NCBI GenBank assembly: GCA_017557505.1
Contig: JAFYYP010000043.1
Location: 1 to 35,467 of the forward strand
Direction: 5' to 3'
From: Bacillota bacterium
GTDB taxonomy: Bacteria > Bacillota > Clostridia > Peptostreptococcales > Anaerovoracaceae
DNA: 35,467 nt
Shown one piece after another: positions 1 to 7,462 of the stretch; the first letter of the stretch is position 1, and the number at the start of each line of letters is the position of its first letter. The notes under the pieces are model-generated. The model was given only the letters and a program-made list of their open reading frames with translations. It had not been told where the DNA came from and ran no database searches. The position numbers were made by a program, and so were the translations under genes.

Positions 1-199
1 CACGAAGATGTTCCGCCGCATCCTGGACCAGTACCGGGAGACGTTCGACGACCCCCTCGACAACGTGACGCTCGGTCCGCTGGGCCGTCCGGCGGAACCC
101 ATGGAAATGGCCAATATCGTGGCCTTCCTGTGTTCGGACGAGGCGTCGTACGTCAACGGGTCGAACTGGCTCGCCGACGGCGGCATGACCCTGGGATAA
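1..199 (+). CDS. SDR-family oxidoreductase, C-terminal fragment
   Basis: The window opens inside this gene. The reading frame is open from base 2 and ends at TAA 197-199, so the true start lies upstream, and the ATG at base 8 is probably internal. About 65 residues are visible. They carry the usual end of a classical short-chain dehydrogenase/reductase: a PLGRPAEPMEMANIVAFLCSD segment (helix after the active site), then SYVNGSNWLADGGM, which matches the conserved 'yvnGq.i.vDGG' terminal motif. The catalytic Tyr-x-x-x-Lys and the NAD(P)-binding glycines would lie outside the window, so substrate and cofactor cannot be named. The codon use is G+C rich, like the region from 10 kb onward and unlike the block that follows. 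Confidence 0.85.
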   Translation, partial: TKMFRRILDQYRETFDDPLDNVTLGPLGRPAEPMEMANIVAFLCSDEASYVNGSNWLADGGMTLG

Positions 200-214
200 A
201 TCGTTCCGTCCATT

Positions 215-243
215 TTGCCGCATATTACACTTTAATTTACAAA
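215..243 (+). promoter_or_regulatory. Possible promoter of the riboswitch transcript
   Basis: TTGCCG (215-220) and TACAAA (238-243) are 17 bases apart, and a start near base 250 would lie just in front of the riboswitch P1 strand. Both boxes are imperfect, so this is a weak call. Confidence 0.3.
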
Positions 244-252
244 GTGATACAC

Positions 253-430
253 TTTATGCAGAAATGAATCGCTTCTGTGTTCCGAAGCGATTCGGCCAAG
301 AGGGAAGCCGGTTCAAGTCTGGCGCAGTCCCGCCACTGTAAGCGAAGAGCGAAGGCAAAAGCCATTGGGAAAACCCGAGAAGGCGCCCGAGCGAAGACGC
401 GCAAGCCAGGAGACCTGCACAGGAGAGCAA
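253..430 (+). ncRNA. Cobalamin riboswitch
   Basis: The sequence follows the cobalamin-element consensus. It has the core AGGGAAGCCGGTTCAAGTC near 300-318, then GCGCAGTCCCGCCACTGTAA near 322-341. The B12 box AAGCCAGGAGACCTGC is at 403-418. A closing P1 stem can form between TGCAG (257-261) and CTGCA (415-419). An extra perfect 8-bp hairpin, AATCGCTT/AAGCGATT, sits at 267-274/285-292. Elements of this family sense adenosyl- or other cobalamins and normally repress B12 synthesis, transport or B12-alternative genes in cis. A terminator follows at 476-503, consistent with transcriptional control. No ORF follows on the + strand before the next gene cluster, which is oriented the opposite way. Confidence 0.92.
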
Positions 431-475
431 GCAACCGGCGCGGAAATCGGAAAGGCTTATCAACGCAGTAAATAC

Positions 476-503
476 GGGCTGTGGTTTTTTCCACAGCCCT
501 TTT
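476..503 (+). terminator. Intrinsic terminator, riboswitch expression platform
   Basis: A perfect 9-bp stem GGGCTGTGG/CCACAGCCC (476-484/491-499) with a T6 loop is followed by TTTT. It lies about 57 bases after the B12 box, where a cobalamin riboswitch would place its regulated terminator. Confidence 0.85.
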
Positions 504-519
504 CATTTGCTTTCCATCC

Positions 520-562
520 GCGGGGGTTTCGAACATGATCCAGACATGTTTGAGACCCCCGC
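520..562. repeat. Imperfect inverted repeat between riboswitch and convergent terminator
   Basis: Arms 520-537 and 545-562 pair at 16 of 18 positions around a 7-base loop. No T-run follows, so it is not a canonical terminator on this strand. A ribosome-binding-like AAAGGAGG follows near 599-606, but no start codon or ORF follows it. The whole 504-636 stretch holds nothing else I can name. Confidence 0.5.
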
Positions 563-636
563 TCCTTCATAAAAAACATCTTAAACATATATCTACAGAA
601 AAGGAGGAATAGGGGGTAGGAGAACGGTAATTTAAT

Positions 637-666
637 AAGCCCGCTTCTTTTCAGAAGCGGGCTTTT
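637..666. terminator. Terminator serving convergent transcription
   Basis: A 12-bp stem AAGCCCGCTTCT/AGAAGCGGGCTT (637-648/653-664) has a short T-run on the + side and an AT-rich tail on the - side. It lies just past the stop of the leftward SIS-domain gene and would also stop any read-through from the riboswitch. Confidence 0.75.
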
Positions 667-675
667 GGATTCCGG

Positions 676-1680
676 TCAATAATCCCACTGCCGGTAGTAC
701 CGGCGGATCTGCGTGGGATGGCAATTGATCTGCTCCATGTGCGCGTCGATCCTCGTCGTGATCGTGCGGGCCACAAGGTGTGAAATGCTTCCGCGGAACG
801 CAGGGCGGATGCCTGTCAGCGGGTAATCCTTCGTATCGATAAAGGTGTAGTTGGCGCAGACCTGCGGGAGGAAGCGCGCGACCCGCTCTGCAAGCGGACG
901 CTGCGAATCTTCTCCAAGGAACAGCGTCACCGGGGTGTCGCGGTCTATGATCTCCAGCGTGCCATGGAAGAATTCGCCGGCATGGATGGATTTGGACCGT
1001 CTCCAATGCTGCTCTTCCCAAAAGCACATAGCATAGGAATAGGTATGTCCGTACTGGTTGCCGCATCCGATGAAGTAATGCATGGAATCGTCATGGTGCT
1101 TTTCTGCAAAAGCGCGGGCAAAGCTGTCCGACAGTTTGCTCGTTTCTATGAGAGCATCTGCCAAATGAGCGTCCATTTCCCTGTAATAGTCTTCGTATTC
1201 GGGAAATTCGCCGTTATCGTACAGGAAGCGATCTGCAGCCATGAAAAATTTCAGCTGTTCGTTGGCAGGATATTGGATGCAGTAGTCGGAAAGCTCTGCC
1301 AGCGGCGTGTCCGGTGTATCCACGAAACCGAAGATCACAGCTCCTGCAGCCTTTGCCTTTCGTACGGACTCCACAACTTCGACGGTCGTTCCTGTTACGG
1401 ACGAGAAAATGATCACCGTACCTTCTCCTACACAGCGGTCTCCGGTCGTGTTGTATTGGGAGGACAGCAGCGAACTGACCCATATGACAGATCTCTCTTT
1501 CATGTGGACTTCCGCTTGCATCGCGGAAGCCCATGTGCCGCCAATGCCCAGAAAATAGAGATTGCGGAAACTCCGTTCGCAGAGTCCATCCACGATCTCT
1601 TCGATCTGCGGGCGCAGTGCCAGCGCGTTCTGGATGCTGTCTCTTTGCTTTTGTTCGTCAAACTTGATCATGTTTGTCAC
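676..1680 (-). CDS. FrlB-like SIS-domain sugar-phosphate deglycase/isomerase
   Basis: The 334-residue protein has two SIS (sugar isomerase) domains, at about residues 30-160 and 185-320. The first carries FLGIGGTWASA and a phosphate-binding FSSVTGTT segment. The second carries HAGEFFHGTLEII, the family's substrate-side Glu/His region. Length, this AGEF.HG.LEI signature and an RRYYRQWDY-type C-terminus resemble fructoselysine-6-phosphate deglycase (FrlB) and the related FraB. Those enzymes split a 6-phosphorylated Amadori compound into glucose 6-phosphate and a free amino acid in the cytosol. It overlaps the HAD gene upstream by 23 bases, so the two are translated together. No FrlD-type kinase lies in the window. 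GlmS-like isomerase or another SIS deglycase remains possible, and the exact substrate is inference. Confidence 0.75.
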   Translation of the reverse strand: MTNMIKFDEQKQRDSIQNALALRPQIEEIVDGLCERSFRNLYFLGIGGTWASAMQAEVHMKERSVIWVSSLLSSQYNTTGDRCVGEGTVIIFSSVTGTTVEVVESVRKAKAAGAVIFGFVDTPDTPLAELSDYCIQYPANEQLKFFMAADRFLYDNGEFPEYEDYYREMDAHLADALIETSKLSDSFARAFAEKHHDDSMHYFIGCGNQYGHTYSYAMCFWEEQHWRRSKSIHAGEFFHGTLEIIDRDTPVTLFLGEDSQRPLAERVARFLPQVCANYTFIDTKDYPLTGIRPAFRGSISHLVARTITTRIDAHMEQINCHPTQIRRYYRQWDY

Positions 1681-2488
1681 CTGCGACTTTCTGTTCTGCG
1701 TTCAGATTGAAGATGTCCCGGCACACGTCCAGCAGGGGGTCATGGTCGTGGTCTCGCTGCGTTACGTAATCAGCAGCGTCTTTCAACTCTTGAGCTGCAT
1801 CTGCCACTGCGATGCCGATTCCCGCGCCTTTGACCATTTCCATATCGTTCAGCCAGTTGCCCATGGTCACGATATCTTCTATTGGGATGTTCAGATGATC
1901 CGCCAGAATGCAGATTCCGTTCCACTTGCTGATGCCCCGCGGGGTGAGGTCGAAACAGCCAGGCTCGGAATTAAAATGATCCAGCGGCAGATCGTTTTCC
2001 CGGATATAGGCGAGGATCTCGTCGCTGTCCCGGGCAGTCATGAAACCTTCGATACGGTCCAGCGGCAGATCATCCGCCGTCCGGTACATGATTGGTTCCA
2101 CACCGGTGCGGCCGATGTATTCCTCTACACCGTCTGTCATAATGTTCAGGCAAAACCCTTCCGCGATGACCACGTAGAGCTGCCAGCCGTTTGCGTTACA
2201 GACGTTGATCAACCGACGGGTCGTCTGCGGATCCACAAACTTTTCGTAAAAGCGTTCCTTCGACGGGCGGTGCTCAATGATACTGCCCGTGTTCAGGATG
2301 ACGTAATCCGTGCAGTCGTACAGATATTGGAAGTTCACCATATCGTATTCCCGGCGGCCTGTAGCATAGCTTACGACATGTCCATGCGCACGCAGCATAT
2401 TGAGCGCGCGCATGCTTTCTTCGTGAAGTACGCCGTCAGAATCCAGGATCGTACCGTCCAGATCCATGGCGAGTAGTTTTTTTCCCAA
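1658..2488 (-). CDS. HAD-IIB (Cof-type) phosphatase
   Basis: Likely a cytosolic sugar-phosphate phosphatase. Motif I is AMDLDGTILDSDG, with the nucleophile and acid/base Asp pair in DLDGT. A Cof-type cap follows in the middle. The C-terminal motif reads MGNWLNDMEM, where the family usually has G-D-x-x-N-D, so the first metal-side Asp is Asn here. I prefer a TTG start at 2488: AAAGGAGA (complement of 2494-2501) lies 5 bases upstream, giving 276 residues beginning just before motif I. The longer ATG start at 2527 has no ribosome binding site and adds 13 residues without domain match. It lies upstream of the FrlB-like gene and overlaps it, so it probably trims a product or side-product of the same pathway. 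Confidence 0.8.
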   Translation of the reverse strand: MGKKLLAMDLDGTILDSDGVLHEESMRALNMLRAHGHVVSYATGRREYDMVNFQYLYDCTDYVILNTGSIIEHRPSKERFYEKFVDPQTTRRLINVCNANGWQLYVVIAEGFCLNIMTDGVEEYIGRTGVEPIMYRTADDLPLDRIEGFMTARDSDEILAYIRENDLPLDHFNSEPGCFDLTPRGISKWNGICILADHLNIPIEDIVTMGNWLNDMEMVKGAGIGIAVADAAQELKDAADYVTQRDHDHDPLLDVCRDIFNLNAEQKVAGDKHDQV

Positions 2489-2542
2489 AGAGGTCTCCTT
2501 TCCGCAAAGCCTGTGAAAAGCGGACATAACAGTACTCTTTTT

Positions 2543-2577
2543 TATAGTATACTATAGGGGGGAATTGACCCGTCAAT
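2543..2577. promoter_or_regulatory. Divergent control region with two palindromes
   Basis: A perfect 14-bp palindrome TATAGTATACTATA (2543-2556) contains TATACT on both strands, a good -10 box in either direction. Eight bases further on, ATTGAC-CC-GTCAAT (2564-2577) is a perfect 6+6 inverted repeat, and its TTGACG on the - strand lies 19 bases from the -10. The arrangement suits a shared, regulated promoter for the leftward deglycase/phosphatase pair and the rightward kinase. The binding protein is unknown; the AraC-type regulator at 4299 is the obvious candidate. Confidence 0.5.
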
Positions 2578-4309
2578 GGTAAAAAACTGTACATCTCAGA
2601 AAAGATTGTGTGGAATGGTACGCATGGAGAAGAACGTGAACGGACGGTATCAGGAAAAACTTCAGAATCAGTTTCTGCGGAGTACGATACTGCCCATTCT
2701 GATTTGTTTCGCGGTCTTTGCTGCGGTTCTGCTGGCTTACAGCGAGGGCTTTTCCCGTTATAGCCTGAATGCCAGAGCCGTGCAGGCGCGCGACCAGGCG
2801 GATGCGATCTATGAGTATTATGTTTCTTACCTGTCAGATAAAGATGCACAGGAGGATATTAAGAAGTTTTATGGCGGGGAGATCAGCGAGCGGCTGATGA
2901 CCTACGCATTCCGGATGCGCTGCGAAGAAGCGCCTGTGAAAGCGGATCTGCTGTTATTGAACAACCACGGCGAACAGGTCTATTACAGCGGCAGGAGCGA
3001 TGTGACCGCACTTCATCCTGAGTATTACCGGGAAACGATTTTTCAATACCGGCCCATAGACAGTTCCGTCCTCAGCCGTTTCTACTATTTTCTCGGGGAT
3101 GCCTCCTGGATTCTGAACGCAGTGATATTTGACGATTCCGGCGATTCGATAGGGCAGGCATTTATCCTTTTGGGCGAAGCGGATCTGGAGCTTGCTTTTC
3201 ACCAGTTCAGCTACGAGATCGTGTTGGCGGACAATGGCGGATTGGCTGCGATGACCACGAATCACGATCTGCTGGATCATCGACATCGCCTGCTCTTTGC
3301 GAACCGGTCCTCTTACTCGGGAGACGATTCGTCCTATCTGGTCCGGACCGTGCCTCTGACCCGTCTGGATGCCAGCGTTTCCGCGCTTTCCGAACGGCCG
3401 AACTGGAGAGGTTACATTCTGCCGTACCTCGGCGCGCTTGCCGTGATCTTGGGATTGATCGCCTATCAGTCGACCCGTTTTGGCAGGGATCTTGCGTTGG
3501 ACAGCGCCAGGTCGCTTGAAAAACTGCATTCGGAGATGGCATCTGTTCAGAGAGATCCGGAATTACGGATCTCCGTCGAATCAGACGACGAGTTCAGCGA
3601 TATCGCCGGCGGAATCAATCGCATGCTGGATCACGTGCAGGAACTGAACCAGAAGAGCCTTGCGCTGGAACGCAGCAGAAACGATCTGGCTAAAGCTCAG
3701 ATCAAAGCGCAGTTCCATCCGCATTTTATCTACAATACGCTTGAGAGCATACGGTTTGCCATCCTGATGGACGATGACAAAAGAGCCAGCGATATGTTGT
3801 TGGCGCTTACGAGTCTGCTGCGTTATTCGGTGGAACATAACGATTTCATCAGTCTCGAAGAGGATATGGAGCATATCAGGGAATATCTGGACATCATGCG
3901 CTTTCGCTACGGCAACCGCTTCCGTTATCAGTTTGAGATCGAAGAGGACACGAAATCTTATCTTATTCCGCCGCTGTTCGTACAGCCGTTGTTGGAGAAC
4001 AGTCTGAAGTACGGTTTCGCAGGTCAGGATACCCTTGAATTGTCAGTTCAGACGTGGCTGGATGGGGAGGAGCTCCACATTCGCATCAGCGACAATGGCA
4101 TCGGTATGACAGAAGAGGAACTGACACTGCAGCGACGCCTTCTGGAGGAAGGCCAGTTCGCGGAGGGTCATTTCGGTATCGGTCTGGTGGCTCGCAGCCT
4201 GAAACTGCAATACGGAGAAGACAGTACCGTCGTACTTGACAGTGAATACGGAAAAGGACTAACTGTGGAGCTTACGCTTAAGAAGAAGGTGGACGGCGAT
4301 GGGATATAA
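2576..4309 (+). CDS. YesM-type sensor histidine kinase
   Basis: A membrane sensor of 577 residues from this start. The ATGs at 2615 and 2624 are as likely, since none has a clear ribosome binding site and the first transmembrane helix only begins near residue 36. Layout: helix at about 36-56, an extracellular sensor of about 220 residues, helix at about 280-297, a HAMP-like linker, the His_kinase domain with QFHPHFIYNTLESIRF (phospho-accepting His383), then an ATPase domain with PPLFVQPLLENSLKYGF and DNGIGM. This is the HPK7/YesM architecture, which pairs with YesN-type AraC regulators and usually controls sugar or oligosaccharide uptake genes. It overlaps the next gene by 11 bases. Together with the downstream transporter it should sense the transported compound outside the cell. 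Confidence 0.9.
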   Translation: MVKNCTSQKRLCGMVRMEKNVNGRYQEKLQNQFLRSTILPILICFAVFAAVLLAYSEGFSRYSLNARAVQARDQADAIYEYYVSYLSDKDAQEDIKKFYGGEISERLMTYAFRMRCEEAPVKADLLLLNNHGEQVYYSGRSDVTALHPEYYRETIFQYRPIDSSVLSRFYYFLGDASWILNAVIFDDSGDSIGQAFILLGEADLELAFHQFSYEIVLADNGGLAAMTTNHDLLDHRHRLLFANRSSYSGDDSSYLVRTVPLTRLDASVSALSERPNWRGYILPYLGALAVILGLIAYQSTRFGRDLALDSARSLEKLHSEMASVQRDPELRISVESDDEFSDIAGGINRMLDHVQELNQKSLALERSRNDLAKAQIKAQFHPHFIYNTLESIRFAILMDDDKRASDMLLALTSLLRYSVEHNDFISLEEDMEHIREYLDIMRFRYGNRFRYQFEIEEDTKSYLIPPLFVQPLLENSLKYGFAGQDTLELSVQTWLDGEELHIRISDNGIGMTEEELTLQRRLLEEGQFAEGHFGIGLVARSLKLQYGEDSTVVLDSEYGKGLTVELTLKKKVDGDGI

Positions 4310-5102
4310 GATGTTGATCATTGAAGATGAGGTCATGATCCGCAAAGGGCTTGCACTTTTCACGGACTGGAAAGCTCACGGCATCACGGAGGTCCGGGAG
4401 GCATCCAATGGTGCGGAAGGGCTGGAAATGATCAAATCGTTTCAGCCGGATATCGTGATCACGGACATCTGCATGCCTATACGTTCGGGCTTAGAGATCA
4501 TTGAAGAGACGATGGTGGAGTACAAGTACATTCCCATCATCATCAGCGGCTATTCAGATTTCGAGTATGCGCAGCAGGCCATCGAGTATGGGGTCACAGC
4601 GTATTTGCTGAAGCCGGTGGATACGGATAAGCTGCTGGAAGCTGTGGAAAAGGCGAAGGAAGAACTGCATAAGCAGAGTCTGCTCGAGGATTATCAGACA
4701 TCTTGCAACAACTTCATCAACAGCGGGTTCTTCGTCGAGAAACCGCAGCAGCAGTACGGTCCGATCGTTACGCAGATGCTGGATTATGTCCATGATCATT
4801 ATTCTGAGAAAATCACGCTGGGAATCATCGCAGAACATCTGCATTACAGCGAGAACTTCATTCTGCGCCGCTTCAAGGAAGAGGTGAAGGCGAACTTCTC
4901 GGAGTATCTGTCGCAATACCGGATCAGCCGGGCGATGGATCTGATGCGCACGTCGGAAAACACACTGTCCGAGATCGCCGCCCTCTGCGGTTTCTCGGAG
5001 TACAAGTATTTTCGCATAGTGTTCACCCGTTACGTGGGATGCACGCCAAAAGACTTTCAGCGCCTCGTTAAAGAGGATAGATTTTTCGCCAAGAAGCAAT
5101 AA
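4299..5102 (+). CDS. YesN-type response regulator with AraC DNA-binding domain
   Basis: 267 residues: an N-terminal receiver with acidic pocket IIEDE, phospho-acceptor Asp56 in DIVITDICMP and the conserved Lys in LLKPVD. A linker follows, then a C-terminal AraC/XylS double helix-turn-helix from about residue 155, with LSEIAALCGFSEYKYFRIVFTRYVGCTPKDF. AAGGTGG lies a few bases ahead of the chosen ATG; the internal ATG four codons later would also preserve the domain. It is translationally coupled to the kinase upstream. It most likely activates the ABC transporter genes that start 109 bases downstream, and possibly the divergent deglycase operon. Confidence 0.92.
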   Translation: MGYKMLIIEDEVMIRKGLALFTDWKAHGITEVREASNGAEGLEMIKSFQPDIVITDICMPIRSGLEIIEETMVEYKYIPIIISGYSDFEYAQQAIEYGVTAYLLKPVDTDKLLEAVEKAKEELHKQSLLEDYQTSCNNFINSGFFVEKPQQQYGPIVTQMLDYVHDHYSEKITLGIIAEHLHYSENFILRRFKEEVKANFSEYLSQYRISRAMDLMRTSENTLSEIAALCGFSEYKYFRIVFTRYVGCTPKDFQRLVKEDRFFAKKQ

Positions 5103-5155
5103 AATTCCCTCTGGGTTTTTCTTCTGATTCTATATACTTTAAGGTAACAAAGTGT

Positions 5156-5177
5156 CCTCGGACGTCTGATCCCGAGG
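5156..5177 (+). promoter_or_regulatory. Hairpin in the leader of the transporter genes
   Basis: CCTCGG (5156-5161) pairs with CCGAGG (5172-5177) around a 10-base loop. No T-run follows, so this is a leader structure, not a terminator. A TATACT at 5133-5138 just upstream is a possible -10 box with no recognisable -35, as expected for an activator-dependent promoter. Confidence 0.4.
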
Positions 5178-5211
5178 TATCAAGAGTTGTTATTAAGGAG
5201 GAAACATTACC

Positions 5212-6267
5212 ATGAAGAAGTTTCTTGCAATCCTGCTGGCCATGATGCTGGTCTTCAGCCTTGCTGCCTGCTCTAGCGGCGGAAACGAACCCGCTCCGGC
5301 AGATACCGGCGACGGAGGCGCAGAAGAGGAAGCCAAGCTGGTCGTTTACACCGCAGCTTCCGACGAACAGCTCGACGTTATCGTTCCCCTCTATGAGGAA
5401 ATGTACGGCGTCGAAGTCGAAGTCATCTCCGCAGGCACCGGCGAAATGCTGGCCCGTGCAGACTCCGAAAAGGCTGACCCCTACGGCGACCTGTTCCTGG
5501 GCGGCGGCGAATCCAACTTCAACGCCTATTCCCACCTGTTCCAGCCGTACGTGAGCTCCGAGGATCCCAACCTGATTCCCGAGTTCCGCAACAATACCGG
5601 ATGGATCACCTATTACTATCTGGACTGCCCGACCTTGCTCTATAACAATGATCTGATCGGCGATATCGAGATCAAGGGTTACGAGGATCTGCTCCAGCCC
5701 GAACTGAAGGGAAAGATTGCGATGCCGGATCCGACCGCATCTTCCAGCGCCATCATGCATGTGCAGACCATCCTGACCGACTTCGGCGGTTTGAACGTCA
5801 ATAACGAACAGGGCTGGGATTACCTGACCAAGCTGTATGAGAACATGGACGGCAAGATGGCTTCCGGTTCCTCTGCTGCTTACAAGTCAGTCGTTGACGG
5901 TGAAAATACTGTCGCGCTCACCTATGAAGAAGCATCTGTCCGCCTGAAGAGCCAGGGGGCAAACGTTACCATCGTATACATGGAGGAAGGCACCGTCTTT
6001 ACCCCGACCACGCTGGGCATCTTCAAGGACTGCAAGCATCTCGAGAATGCCAAGAAGTTTGTCGACCTCGTTCTGAGTCAGGAAGTTCAGAACATCCTGT
6101 GCAAGGATCTGTGCCTGCGTCCCGTCCGCGATGACGTCGATTATCCCGACTACTTCGCATCCGTGGCAGACGTTTATACCGTCGTACTCGACCAGGATTA
6201 CATCAACGAGCATAATCCTGAGCTGATCGAGCGCTGCAAGGACATCCAGACCACTATTGGCTTCTAG
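5212..6267 (+). CDS. ABC transporter substrate-binding lipoprotein, iron(III)/phospho-sugar type
   Basis: 351 residues. It starts with a lipoprotein signal peptide ending in the lipobox LAAC (Cys20), then a short Asp/Glu-rich linker and a periplasmic-binding fold beginning at KLVVYTAASDEQ. The LVVYTA start, the Glu-Thr-Gly-like SAGTGEMLAR segment and the TYEEAS segment match the AfuA/FbpA class (family 1 extracellular solute-binding), which includes Fe3+ binders and, in AfuA itself, hexose-phosphate binders. The ribosome binding site AAGGAGG precedes it. A neighbouring ATPase, a fused permease, a YesMN pair and a sugar-phosphate deglycase favour an organic phosphate over iron, but that is inference. 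The protein would be anchored on the outer face of the membrane. Confidence 0.85.
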   Translation: MKKFLAILLAMMLVFSLAACSSGGNEPAPADTGDGGAEEEAKLVVYTAASDEQLDVIVPLYEEMYGVEVEVISAGTGEMLARADSEKADPYGDLFLGGGESNFNAYSHLFQPYVSSEDPNLIPEFRNNTGWITYYYLDCPTLLYNNDLIGDIEIKGYEDLLQPELKGKIAMPDPTASSSAIMHVQTILTDFGGLNVNNEQGWDYLTKLYENMDGKMASGSSAAYKSVVDGENTVALTYEEASVRLKSQGANVTIVYMEEGTVFTPTTLGIFKDCKHLENAKKFVDLVLSQEVQNILCKDLCLRPVRDDVDYPDYFASVADVYTVVLDQDYINEHNPELIERCKDIQTTIGF

Positions 6268-6305
6268 TTTGGCCAGAATTTTTCTTAACATTTCCAAGCA
6301 TATAA

Positions 6306-6341
6306 AGGACTTTGGCTGCTGCAAGAAGCAGCCAAAGTCCT
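6306..6341 (+). promoter_or_regulatory. Intercistronic stem-loop after the binding-protein gene
   Basis: A perfect 15-bp stem (6306-6320 with 6327-6341, loop GCAAGA) is followed by CTCACT and no T-run. It probably protects the upstream mRNA or thins transcription, so that the binding protein is made in excess over the ATPase and permease. Confidence 0.8.
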
Positions 6342-6383
6342 CTCACTATTCCATCGGAATTTCCGCTTTTACAGGGGAACGCT

Positions 6384-7451
6384 ATGAGCACGATTACCAT
6401 CAAAAATGCGCTGAAAAAATACGGCGATATCACTGTCATTGAAGGGCTCAATCTGGAGATCAAAGACGGAGAGCTGTTTACGTTGCTGGGACCATCCGGC
6501 TGTGGAAAAACAACGCTGCTGCGCATGATTGCCGGCTTCAACACGATCGAGGGCGGCGATTTCTATTTCAACGATGAGCGGATCAACGACAAGGATCCTG
6601 CTAAGCGGAATATCGGTATGGTGTTCCAGAACTACGCAGTCTTCCCGCACTTGACGGTGCGAAAGAACGTCGCGTTTGGCCTGAACAACCGTAAACTTGA
6701 TAAAAAGACCGTCACGGAAGAAACGGACCGCTTCCTGCGGATGATGAAGATCGACGAATATGCCGACCGTTTGCCGCAGAACCTGTCCGGCGGGCAGCAG
6801 CAGCGAGTGGCGTTGGCGAGAGCCCTTGCTGTAAAACCCGATGTGCTGTTGATGGACGAGCCTCTATCAAACCTGGACGCGAAACTGCGTCTGGAAATGC
6901 GCCAGGCGATCCGCAACATCCAACGGGATCTTGGCATTACGACCGTTTACGTCACGCATGATCAGGAAGAGGCTATGAGTATCTCCGATACGATCGCAGT
7001 TATGGATCACGGAGTCATCCAGCACCTTGGCGCGCCGAAGGAGATCTACCAACGTCCGGCTAACCTGTTCGTGTCGAATTTCATCGGCCGCAGCAACACG
7101 CTGGCCGGCCGTATGGAGAATGGCAGCCTGATTTTGGAAGGTTCCCGCTTTACGCACGAATTCTGGGTTAATATCCCGGACGGTCCTGTGAAGGCAGCCA
7201 TCCGTCCCGAAGAGTTCCTGATCTCCGCAGAAGTGCAGACCGGAATTCCGGGCACCGTTACCGATACGATCTATTTGGGCATGGACACGCACTATATGGT
7301 CAGGCTGGAGAGCGGTGAAGAAGTCCTCGTCATCCAGGAATCCACGCTGGCGGATAACTACCGGATGGGCGAACGCGTGTGGCTGACTCTCAACGAGCGG
7401 AAGATCAACATTTTCACGGAAGACGGCAATAGAAATTATCTGAGAGGATAA
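6384..7451 (+). CDS. ABC transporter ATP-binding protein (FbpC/PotA-like)
   Basis: 355 residues from the ATG at 6384, which follows AGGGGAAC; an earlier in-frame ATG at 6312 falls inside the stem-loop and adds no domain. Walker A GPSGCGKT is at 36-43, the Q-loop Gln near 82, the signature LSGGQQQ at 134-140, Walker B VLLMDEP with the catalytic Glu at 159, and a switch His in TVYVTHDQEE. The last 110 residues form a TOBE-like domain (PVKAAIRPEEF), typical of the CUT/Fe/spermidine importer ATPases. It energises import by the permease encoded 11 bases downstream. Confidence 0.92.
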   Translation: MSTITIKNALKKYGDITVIEGLNLEIKDGELFTLLGPSGCGKTTLLRMIAGFNTIEGGDFYFNDERINDKDPAKRNIGMVFQNYAVFPHLTVRKNVAFGLNNRKLDKKTVTEETDRFLRMMKIDEYADRLPQNLSGGQQQRVALARALAVKPDVLLMDEPLSNLDAKLRLEMRQAIRNIQRDLGITTVYVTHDQEEAMSISDTIAVMDHGVIQHLGAPKEIYQRPANLFVSNFIGRSNTLAGRMENGSLILEGSRFTHEFWVNIPDGPVKAAIRPEEFLISAEVQTGIPGTVTDTIYLGMDTHYMVRLESGEEVLVIQESTLADNYRMGERVWLTLNERKINIFTEDGNRNYLRG

Positions 7452-7462
7452 GGAGCGAAACC

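Noticed and set aside
277-536. Short ORFs on both strands over the riboswitch
   Set aside because: They translate structured RNA sequence and a terminator; no ribosome binding site or conserved protein feature.
964-1710. A 248-residue + strand frame opposite the SIS-domain gene
   Set aside because: No ribosome binding site or domain; the - strand gene has clear SIS motifs.
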